From: Chlamydiales bacterium
GTDB taxonomy: Bacteria; Chlamydiota; Chlamydiia; Chlamydiales; JAAKFR01
DNA length: 55,543 nucleotides
Reading direction: 5' to 3'
Assembly: GCA_024233495.1 (NCBI GenBank)
Contig: JACKPM010000008.1
Coordinates: forward strand, 1 to 55,543
This document shows, one piece after another, positions 23,667 to 31,223 of this stretch (the stretch's first letter is position 1; every line of letters starts with the position of its first letter). The notes beneath the pieces are model-generated. The model made no database searches. It was given only the letters and a program-made list of their open reading frames with translations, and was not told the origin of the DNA. The position numbers were made by a program, and so were the translations under genes.

Positions 23667-24724
23667 TTCAACTTCTCTTGGTAGAAATGCTTCACAAGGG
23701 CATCTGTGATCGGCGTCAACTCACCCTCCATTACCCTGTCCAGTGAATAGAGTGTCAAATTGATGCGGTGATCGGTTAAGCGATTTTGAGGAAAGTTATA
23801 GGTACGAATGCGCTCGCTGCGATCTCCCGAACCTACCATCGACGCGCGCAGCAACGCCTCCTCAGCCTCACGCTTGCGGCGCGCCTCATCGGCAATCTTT
23901 GCCTTTAAAAGACGCATCGCCTTGTCCTTATTCTTGTGCTGGCTCCGCTCATCTTGGCAATACGCCACAACTCCAGACGGAATGTGGGTGATACGCACAG
24001 CAGAGTCAGTCGTGTTAACGTGCTGCCCACCTGCTCCAGAAGCGCGATACGTGTCGATGCGCAAATCCTTCTCATCAAGCACCACATCCTCTTCTTCTGT
24101 TGGCTCCATCATGATCGCTACTGTGATCGCCGACGTGTGCACACGCCCCTGCGTCTCTGTCTCCGGAACCCGCTGCACACGGTGCGTCCCTGCCTCGTAT
24201 TGCAAAAAGCGGCGCACCTTTGCCCCCGAAACTGCCATGATGTACTCTTTGAAACCACCCACCTCAGACTCGGTGCACGCCAACGTCTCCACCTTCCACC
24301 CCTTCTCAGCGGCGAAAAATTGATACATGCGCACACAATCACCCACGAAAAGAGCCGCCTCATCCCCCCCTGTGCCCGCACGCAACTCCATAATCACATT
24401 GCGGTCATCATCAGGATCGGGAGGCACCAAAAGCGTCTCTAAGGCAGCTTCCAATTTGGGAACAGACTCCTCAAGAACAGCGATCTCCTCCTCTAGAAGG
24501 AGACGCATCTCGCCATCTCTCTCTTCCTTTAGAAGAGCGCGGTTCTCTTGCAGAGCCTTGGAACTCTTCTCTAGCTGGAGGGCAACAGAACGCACATCGC
24601 TGAGATAGCTGTGCTCTTGTGTGAGTGCACGATACTTCGCGGCATCTGCAAAGGCATCAGGCGCAGCAAGCGCCTCTTCGACCTCTGCGTGCCGTGCGAG
24701 AAGCTCTTCAACTTTGTTCTTCAC
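23663..24724 (-). CDS. prfA: Peptide chain release factor 1
   Basis: 353 residues. The GGQ motif lies in RASGAGGQHVNTTDSAVRI near residue 228, and the preceding domain contains the codon-recognition region. It terminates translation at UAA and UAG. The start overlaps the end of rpmE by 4 bp and the end overlaps prmC by 4 bp. Synteny equals CT023. Confidence 0.96.
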   Translation of the reverse strand: MKNKVEELLARHAEVEEALAAPDAFADAAKYRALTQEHSYLSDVRSVALQLEKSSKALQENRALLKEERDGEMRLLLEEEIAVLEESVPKLEAALETLLVPPDPDDDRNVIMELRAGTGGDEAALFVGDCVRMYQFFAAEKGWKVETLACTESEVGGFKEYIMAVSGAKVRRFLQYEAGTHRVQRVPETETQGRVHTSAITVAIMMEPTEEEDVVLDEKDLRIDTYRASGAGGQHVNTTDSAVRITHIPSGVVAYCQDERSQHKNKDKAMRLLKAKIADEARRKREAEEALLRASMVGSGDRSERIRTYNFPQNRLTDHRINLTLYSLDRVMEGELTPITDALVKHFYQEKLK

Positions 24725-25020
24725 TTCACTTTCTTTTTGAGAGGATCGTCTTTGGTTGGCCCTTGTACGCCCTCAGCAGCCTTCTTCTGATAGCGCTTCT
24801 TGAACTTGTCAACCCGTCCCTCAGTGTCGATGAATTGGTTGCTTCCAGTGAAGAAAGGGTGAGATTCAGAACTTACAGTAACGTAATGCACAGGATATTC
24901 TACACCCTCGTACGTCTCTTTTCCCTTTGGCTGCAAGGTTGAGCCGATCACAAAGCACTTGCCATTCGATGTGTCTTTGAAAAGAACTTTTTGATACTTT
25001 GGATGAATGTCGTCTTTCAT
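24721..25020 (-). CDS. rpmE: 50S ribosomal protein L31, type B
   Basis: 99 residues. MKDDIHPKYQKVLFKDTSNG, HPFFTGSNQFIDTEGRVDKF and KKRY identify L31. The zinc-binding Cys pairs of type A are absent; the single Cys is in KCFVIGS. It therefore belongs to the zinc-independent (C-minus, type B) form. AGGAG precedes the ATG. It heads the nine-gene minus-strand operon that ends with rnhB. Synteny equals CT022. Confidence 0.94.
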   Translation of the reverse strand: MKDDIHPKYQKVLFKDTSNGKCFVIGSTLQPKGKETYEGVEYPVHYVTVSSESHPFFTGSNQFIDTEGRVDKFKKRYQKKAAEGVQGPTKDDPLKKKVK

Positions 25021-25089
25021 AAAAACTCCTAAATCTTGAAAGGGGAGAATTTACTTCCTTTTCCCAAAAAAAACAAGTAAAATGTCAGC

Positions 25090-26073
25090 ATGCGAAGGTT
25101 CCTCCTTATTCTTTTCACCTTCCCCCTTTTTGGCCTCACGCTGAAAGATCAGCTTAAAGAGGCCGAGCCCGGGAGCTACGTTGTCACCTCTCAAGACAAG
25201 AGCAATACTTTTTTATTTATTCGCAGCTGTGACGGCCACAAACTCATCATGGAAGAGGTTTCTATCCCCTCGGCCCGCGCCCCCACACACTGGAAGTCGT
25301 GGTTTGAGTGTGGAGCTCCTGGCCACACGCTCTGGACCTCCTCCCAAGTCAACCTCGATGACGGCGAACTCGTCGAAACCTTCTCCTTTACCCACGAAGG
25401 GTGGATCGACCGCTCTGAGGCCAACGCCTTCTTTGCCACCCTCCTCAACCTCCCCTTTCGTGAAATCCCAACCGACTCCCGCAAAAAAGTGGGCTTTCCC
25501 CCTAAACATGGGCAAGAGGATAAAAGAAAGTTGTGGCAGCCCCGCCTCATCGTCGAAGGGCAAGAAGTAGAAGGCGCCTTTGCCGCCTTCGAGACAAGAT
25601 GGCCCAATGACCGCACAGAACTCGCCAGACGGCACATCGAAGTCTATATCCCTGAAGGGAGTGGCAACTTCTTCCCCTACTGGATCGAAGTGGATGGAAA
25701 GGTCACGACTGTGCGCCTCCACGTCGTCGACTCTGGCACCAAGGCGAAATCCCCGAAACCCAAACTCCCCTATAAAAAGCCACAAATCATCGGCGATGCA
25801 AGACAAACAGAGAGAGGCGTTGAAATCAAACTCAACGCCCCCGACTACCTCGAAACATTCCACGTGCTAGCTGAGAAAGCTGACGACTACTACGGCCGCC
25901 CCCTTTTCCTCCAATGTGAAAAGGAAAATGATACGCTTATCGTTTCAATAGATGAGCTAGAAGAACACACCCCCTACCTCTTTGTCGTCTCCCCAACCGA
26001 AGCACCAGAATGCACAATTACGTCGCATCAACCGCTCACTATCAACAAATCGACGAACAATAAAAACTCATAG
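25090..26073 (+). CDS. Exported chlamydial protein of unknown function (CT021-like)
   Basis: 327 residues with a signal peptide: MRRFLLILFTFPLFGLTLK, probable cleavage around residue 17-20. The mature part is hydrophilic with many beta-strand-like stretches and ends in a fibronectin-like segment (TPYLFVVSPTEAPE). By position between rpmE and lepB it corresponds to CT021, an uncharacterised chlamydial gene. A periplasmic or surface location is inferred from the signal peptide only. TAAAAT lies 6 bp before the ATG and no Shine-Dalgarno is visible. Confidence 0.75.
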   Translation: MRRFLLILFTFPLFGLTLKDQLKEAEPGSYVVTSQDKSNTFLFIRSCDGHKLIMEEVSIPSARAPTHWKSWFECGAPGHTLWTSSQVNLDDGELVETFSFTHEGWIDRSEANAFFATLLNLPFREIPTDSRKKVGFPPKHGQEDKRKLWQPRLIVEGQEVEGAFAAFETRWPNDRTELARRHIEVYIPEGSGNFFPYWIEVDGKVTTVRLHVVDSGTKAKSPKPKLPYKKPQIIGDARQTERGVEIKLNAPDYLETFHVLAEKADDYYGRPLFLQCEKENDTLIVSIDELEEHTPYLFVVSPTEAPECTITSHQPLTINKSTNNKNS

Positions 26074-26157
26074 CAAAACACTGAATAGTAAGCCTTTGCA
26101 ATAAAATTCCACACGCAAAAGATTTTTTACTAACAGCTTATGAACAATCTTTCCACA

Positions 26158-27876
26158 CTATTTCGACTTGTGCAAATTTTCGCGCAGTTTGTCTTTTACC
26201 TCTCGATCAAGCGGGCATTCTATTATATCAAGAACCCATTCCCTTTCTTTTAACCAAGCGAGCAATTCTGCTGATGGTTTATAAGCAGCGGCGAAACTTC
26301 CGTCCGTCTGAAGTTTTAAACCTGCAAGCTGAGCAACGCTTATATGTGCAACATCATCAATTTTCGCCAAGTTAATTGCAACTAGCCAAGCATCCCTAGC
26401 TCCTAGCAATTTCATTCTAGCCTCAACCGTCAAAGGACACTCTACCCCCTCCAACACAGATTTGTACACCAAGAGATTTCGAATATCTTCATTATCAAGC
26501 CCCTCTGCACCCTCTTGGTTGCTAAGACGCGCGATTAGCGGAAGAATATGAAAGAGGTCTTTAGAATGCCTAAATCTTGTTAGAATTTTATCTTTCCACT
26601 CATACGCCATTTTGTTGCCAGCCAACATCTTTGCAGCCTCTTCTTTATTCTGCACAGATGCTGGAACATCAAGAGATTTTGCCATACAAGCTGCCCAAAG
26701 CTCTGCACGAGCCTCTCGACTCTCATTTTCTGCAACTTTGCAAAAAGCAGCATAACACTCTAGCTGGAACAAGAAGTGTTCGTTCGGGAGAAATTTGGAC
26801 TCTTTAATCACTCCCCCACCTCGGGCCTGCAGATATCGAGGGAAAACCTCACGCGCAGTATTGGGGTTCATTGTTTCAAGCATCGATGCGATTACGACAG
26901 CTCCTGAACGAGAACGCCCCTCTTGACAATGGACAAGCACATTGCCTCCCTGCTGTTTCTCCTTGATCCATCTATTAATCCCTTCAAAGTCGATAGGCGC
27001 ATTGGTATCCTCCATACAAATAGAGAGATATTCAATCCCCATATCCTTGTAGAGGGAGAGAGAAGGACGCTCAACAGCGGCCGCTTCAGCAGTTCCATAC
27101 TCCCCAGCCATACAGACCACTGCCGTAATGCCATTTGCTTTTAGTTGCTCGAAATTACTTGCGCCAATTTCTCCAGCTATGTAGAGCTTATCTTGCACGC
27201 GATCAATTTGCTTCCCATCTTGGAAAACAAGAACCATGACTTCATTTGCAAACTCATTATCACCATTCGTTTCTTTTGTTCTCTGCCAATTGCACGCTGT
27301 CGCATCTTTCAGTTTCCCTTCTTGCAATAGTTGCTGATGGTTCTCACCAACAGATTGCACGCTTTTCCCTAAAAACCTCCAAAGCACAAAACGTAGATAG
27401 AGACTATCTTTAGATAGATGCGGGGGAACTCCTCCATAAGCACTTGCACACTCTGCTACTACAGGTAGTGCAACCTCCACAAATGCATTCATTTGAGGTG
27501 AATATAGATCTTTCATAAGCTGCGCTCTACTAGCATCCAAAGGTTGAAGAGGCGGATTCAAGTCAACAGGTGCTGAACCAGAAGAGTCCATTCTCTGACT
27601 ATCTGTCGTTGAATTCATTGCAGGATTTTTTCCCTGCTCAGAGGCGGGAGACTTTCGGCAGCAATACTTTCCAAGAACATAGAGAGCTACAATACCAACA
27701 AGAGCACCTCCACCTCCAAGAAGAGCTGCCTTTGGGAGGGCACGCACGTTGGCAACCTTGCCATACACCCCGGCTCCCAAAATGGCCAAAGCCACAAGAG
27801 TAACGAGCGAAAGGATAACAACCTCCCGTCTAGAAAAAGGGCTGCTGCCCATTGAACCAACTGCACCACAAGGCAT
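26158..27876 (-). CDS. Inc-like membrane protein with dual-specificity phosphatase domain
   Basis: 572 residues from the ATG at 27876, with AGGAGA upstream. Residues about 18-75 form two hydrophobic segments around a short basic loop (VYGKVANVRALPKAALLGG), the bilobed pattern of chlamydial Inc proteins. After a disordered stretch and a helical region comes a phosphatase domain: LYIAGEIGASNFEQLKANGI, a possible general-acid Asp in SICMEDTN, and the signature VHCQEGRSRSGAVV with the catalytic Cys near residue 317. This is the HCxxGxxRS loop of dual-specificity/tyrosine phosphatases. The final about 190 residues are helical with two similar pieces containing ECPL. If type III secreted into the inclusion membrane, the phosphatase would face the host cytosol. 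It is not part of the conserved CT021-CT020 order and is flanked by MITE-1 DNA. Confidence 0.82.
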   Translation of the reverse strand: MPCGAVGSMGSSPFSRREVVILSLVTLVALAILGAGVYGKVANVRALPKAALLGGGGALVGIVALYVLGKYCCRKSPASEQGKNPAMNSTTDSQRMDSSGSAPVDLNPPLQPLDASRAQLMKDLYSPQMNAFVEVALPVVAECASAYGGVPPHLSKDSLYLRFVLWRFLGKSVQSVGENHQQLLQEGKLKDATACNWQRTKETNGDNEFANEVMVLVFQDGKQIDRVQDKLYIAGEIGASNFEQLKANGITAVVCMAGEYGTAEAAAVERPSLSLYKDMGIEYLSICMEDTNAPIDFEGINRWIKEKQQGGNVLVHCQEGRSRSGAVVIASMLETMNPNTAREVFPRYLQARGGGVIKESKFLPNEHFLFQLECYAAFCKVAENESREARAELWAACMAKSLDVPASVQNKEEAAKMLAGNKMAYEWKDKILTRFRHSKDLFHILPLIARLSNQEGAEGLDNEDIRNLLVYKSVLEGVECPLTVEARMKLLGARDAWLVAINLAKIDDVAHISVAQLAGLKLQTDGSFAAAYKPSAELLAWLKEREWVLDIIECPLDREVKDKLRENLHKSK

Positions 27877-27971
27877 CTGACGTCTCCTAAGCAATTAAAG
27901 ATATGTTGATTATACCCTACCCTCATGTATAAAGTAAATATGAAGGCAAATTTTAATATCAAGAGAGCTTA

Positions 27972-28310
27972 GATGGTGTCGTCAAATTTTCTCCTTTGTG
28001 AGGCGAGAGATTTTCTAGATGGTGTCGTCAAATTTTCTCCTTTGTGAGGCGAGAGATTTTCTAGGCAAAATGCGCAATCGAAAGCGAAGGGAGTAGCCAA
28101 AGCGCTACTTCCGAGGTTGCGAAGGCGCATTTTGGCAGAAAAGATCCTAGGCAAAATGGCAATGAAAGCGAAGGAAGTAGCCAAAAAGGTTGCGAACGAC
28201 ATCCCATAAAAGGAGAAAACGTATCCATCAGAGGCAAAGCGAAGGGGTAGCCAAAGGAGAGCATTTTGGCAGAAAAGATCCGGCTGACGTATCTCAGAGG
28301 CAAAAGGAGA
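27972..28310 (+). mobile_element. Decayed cluster of MITE-1 copies
   Basis: A MITE-1 left end (27972-28017) is followed directly, after TA, by a second left end starting at 28018 and running through most of the element to about 28145. Beyond this, fragments such as AGAAAAGATCC, AGGCAAAATG and GGCTGACG recur in shuffled order to about 28310. It looks like nested insertion followed by deletion. Open frames across it are chance. Confidence 0.7.
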
Positions 28311-28388
28311 GTCAGCTAGCTCAATCACCCTTTCGGCAAGGCATCTTTTCTGAGTAAGGCGAGGTCATCAGAGCTAACACCGTAGAGC

Positions 28389-28640
28389 TCACCCATCAAA
28401 CCTTGGGATGCGACACCCCCCACGATCACGGCACTCGCCTATGAGATAGAGAATGACACAGCTCTGGGCCACACCCCCAATGACGATGAACGGCGCTTTT
28501 GGAATAGGGCGTATATTTGCCATTTTACCATATACAGCAAGGGCGATTGCCGCAAGGGCAATGACAGAGACCACAGACAGAAATATGATCTCTTTCCCAG
28601 AAAAAGGACAATTATGGCCTCGACCTAATCTACACACCAT
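28389..28640 (-). pseudogene. Truncated paralogue of the Inc-like phosphatase (membrane hairpin only)
   Basis: 83 residues. CPFSGKEIIFLSVVSVIALA, AVYGKMANIRPIPKAPF and a second hydrophobic run followed by YLIGE align with the N-terminus of the phosphatase gene next door (SPFSRREVVILSLV, GVYGKVANVRALPKAAL, YVLGKY). It then stops, with no phosphatase domain, and is followed by the MITE-1 cluster. It is most simply a partial duplicate cut off by MITE activity, though a functional two-helix Inc is possible. Confidence 0.65.
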
Positions 28641-28698
28641 AAAGGCATTATAAAGAATTCCCCTAAAAATAGCAATTTCTACTATAGTCCTCTCACTT

Positions 28699-30618
28699 AT
28701 GGCACGATTCTACCCCTTACGAAAATCAAGAAAGATTTTGAGAAGCCACTACGCCCTTTTCAAGCGAAAGAGCAAGCGGCTTACTGCGTCTGATAAAGCT
28801 GAGATTGAGGCCGATTTGCGAGAGCTGGATGCCGCCCTTTTGACAAAGGATCGGGAGCACGCCTCCATCGCAGCAAAGAAGGTGCAGCGACATGGGAAAG
28901 AGGGCTTACGCAAATCATTCTGGGATGTGACGCGCGACCTTTTCGTTGCCATTGCTTTCGCCCTTGTGGTCGCCTTTTTCATCCGGCAGTTTTGGTTTGA
29001 GCTCTATCAAGTGCCGACAGGCTCGATGCGCCCCACGATTGAGGAGCAAGACCGCCTTCTCGTCTCGAAGACGACGTTTGGGGTGAACTTTCCCTTCCAA
29101 AATAAGCTCACCTTCCACAACCCCGACTTTGTGCAGCGTAACGGCATCATCGTGCTCACGACGAAAAACATGGATTTGGCTGACAGCAACATGCTCTATT
29201 TCGGCATCTTCCCTGGGAAGAAGCGCTTTGTGAAGCGGTGTGTGACAAAGCCTGGCGACACGATCTACTTCTATGGCGGCCGCATTTACGGCTTTGACCA
29301 AGAGGGCAAACCATTCGATGAGGGATATAACGAAGAGCTGCTGAAAAAGGTTGGCATTGAGAAGATTGAGCACATTCCTTTCATCTCCTTTCAGGGAAAG
29401 CCTATGTTAAAGAACCGCCTCTCCACGGGGATGTATGGCCAGGTCACCTTCAAGCAGATGAACCTCCCCCTTGCGAAGATGCAAGTTCAGGCAAATGGCC
29501 GCGTATCGGGCACCTTCTTTAATGGAGAAGAGTGGGTGAAAGAAGACCTCAACGCGCTGAAAAAAGCTCACGACAAGCCGCAGAGCTACAGCGATCTTTG
29601 GGGGATAGGCAACTTTGCAATGGCACGTCTTCTCACTCGTGACCAGGTACGCGACTTCTATCAAAAGCGAGAACACGGCGACGCTCTCCTCTATTTGGAG
29701 CTACAACACACACCAAATCTCACCTATCCAAAGCCGCAGGTACGGCAGAGCGACATGGGGAAGTACTATCCAGACTTCACTCCTTTCTACACATTAATTC
29801 CACTACAGCAGCGCCACCTCGATGCGATTCAAGATGCGCTTATCACCGCGCGTTTCTATGTAAAGGATGGCGGGGCGTACCGCTATGTGGAGCGAGGCGT
29901 GCGGCCGCAGAGACGAGAGTTCGACCCGAAGTTCCCCAACGTGCCAAATGGACTCTATGAGTTCTACTATGGGAAGGGGTCAAAGGTGTATGCGACAGGC
30001 ATTCAGTTCCCCATGTCGAAGAAAAACCCTCTCTACAGCCACTCCCCTGAAAATGTGCAGAAGCTCTTCAATACCGGTTTCTCTCTCAACCTTCTCTATC
30101 AGCCGCATATGGCAGAGCAGCCCTTCGTGCCACAGCGCTATGCGTATTGGCGTAATGGAGATCTCTACATCATGGGCGCCCCTATCTTAAAGAAGGGGGA
30201 TGCCGTCTTAGAGAAGTTCGTAAAAGATGAGGTAGAGAGACAGGATCAGAGCTCCGAGACAAGCCCCTACATTGCGTTTGTCGACCACGGCCCACCCCTC
30301 AAGGCTGATGGCTCGCTTGATATTGATTTTGTGCGCGCTTTTGGCCTGAAGGTGCCTGACAACAGTGTGGTAGCCCTTGGAGACAACTATGCAGGAAGTG
30401 CTGATAGCCGCGACTTTGGCTTCGTTCCTGTGCACAACTTGAGAGGAGCCCCCTCCTTTATCTTCTGGCCCCCTGGGAAGCGTCTCGGCCCCCTGCCCCA
30501 ACCCTCCTATCCGTGGATCACACTTCCAAATATCCTTACCTGGAGCCTCGCATTTATTGCCTTTCTCCTCTCCTATCTGTGGATAAAAAAGCGAAATAAT
30601 CGCTCTATATTTAAATAA
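28699..30618 (+). CDS. lepB: Signal peptidase I (long chlamydial form)
   Basis: 639 residues, about twice the length of E. coli LepB-type enzymes. A basic, coiled N-terminus precedes a membrane helix (LFVAIAFALVVAFFIRQF). The catalytic Ser is in QVPTGSMRPTI near residue 109, the general base Lys in GKKRFVKRCVTKPGD near 178, and the conserved GDNYAGSADSRDFG box near 560. A second membrane helix lies at the C-terminus (WSLAFIAFLLSYLW). The large insertion between the Lys region and the final box is, as I recall, also seen in chlamydial CT020. It cleaves signal peptides of exported proteins on the periplasmic side. Confidence 0.92.
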   Translation: MARFYPLRKSRKILRSHYALFKRKSKRLTASDKAEIEADLRELDAALLTKDREHASIAAKKVQRHGKEGLRKSFWDVTRDLFVAIAFALVVAFFIRQFWFELYQVPTGSMRPTIEEQDRLLVSKTTFGVNFPFQNKLTFHNPDFVQRNGIIVLTTKNMDLADSNMLYFGIFPGKKRFVKRCVTKPGDTIYFYGGRIYGFDQEGKPFDEGYNEELLKKVGIEKIEHIPFISFQGKPMLKNRLSTGMYGQVTFKQMNLPLAKMQVQANGRVSGTFFNGEEWVKEDLNALKKAHDKPQSYSDLWGIGNFAMARLLTRDQVRDFYQKREHGDALLYLELQHTPNLTYPKPQVRQSDMGKYYPDFTPFYTLIPLQQRHLDAIQDALITARFYVKDGGAYRYVERGVRPQRREFDPKFPNVPNGLYEFYYGKGSKVYATGIQFPMSKKNPLYSHSPENVQKLFNTGFSLNLLYQPHMAEQPFVPQRYAYWRNGDLYIMGAPILKKGDAVLEKFVKDEVERQDQSSETSPYIAFVDHGPPLKADGSLDIDFVRAFGLKVPDNSVVALGDNYAGSADSRDFGFVPVHNLRGAPSFIFWPPGKRLGPLPQPSYPWITLPNILTWSLAFIAFLLSYLWIKKRNNRSIFK

Positions 30619-30647
30619 TCTTTATATACTTATGCTATACTAATAGC

Positions 30648-31145
30648 ATGAGCATTCAAGAAAAGTGGACAGAGTACGAATCGAATTGCCGCTGGCGTGC
30701 GCGAAAAGCCCTTGCGGGCGGATTGGGCTATGCCCTTACCTTTGCAGGAGCCGCACTCCTTACAACACTCGGTGCGATGCAGCTCGCCACCACAACGAGT
30801 CACTTTTTCAACTTGAGCAAAGTGGGTGTAAGCATTCTCACTGGCTCATCCGCAGCCGCGCTTATCGTCATGACTATCGCGCTCAAATACATTCCAAAGT
30901 TAGGAAAAAATGACCCCTTTAGTGGGGAGTGGCATGGAAAAGATCTGTGGCTGCGCGACCACAATGGAGATACCCTTGTCGTGAAAGAGAGCAAAACCGA
31001 TCAGCTGCATTATACCAAAACTGGCTGTATCACATCTCTTGTATATGACGACAAGGAGCCACGAGCTGTAATGATTGGCTCGGATTTCAACCCCTCCTCC
31101 TGGAAGGATTTTATGATAAAAAATCGCTTTGATGACAAATCATAA
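30648..31145 (+). CDS. Inc-like two-helix membrane protein
   Basis: 165 residues. A basic start is followed by two long hydrophobic segments, about residues 25-50 and 58-82, and a soluble tail of about 80 residues with strands (DLWLRDHNGDTLVVKES, RAVMIGSDF). No signal peptide and no known family. The pattern and the neighbouring Inc-like genes suggest an inclusion-membrane or inner-membrane protein. TATACT lies 6 bp before the ATG inside a small palindrome, GCTAT...ATAGC, and no Shine-Dalgarno is present. Confidence 0.6.
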   Translation: MSIQEKWTEYESNCRWRARKALAGGLGYALTFAGAALLTTLGAMQLATTTSHFFNLSKVGVSILTGSSAAALIVMTIALKYIPKLGKNDPFSGEWHGKDLWLRDHNGDTLVVKESKTDQLHYTKTGCITSLVYDDKEPRAVMIGSDFNPSSWKDFMIKNRFDDKS

Positions 31146-31223
31146 TTTTAATCATTTTTTCTTTTGAAATAATTGATCTCCTCTTTATCATCACTTTAAA
31201 ATTCGAAATCATTGGAGACATTT

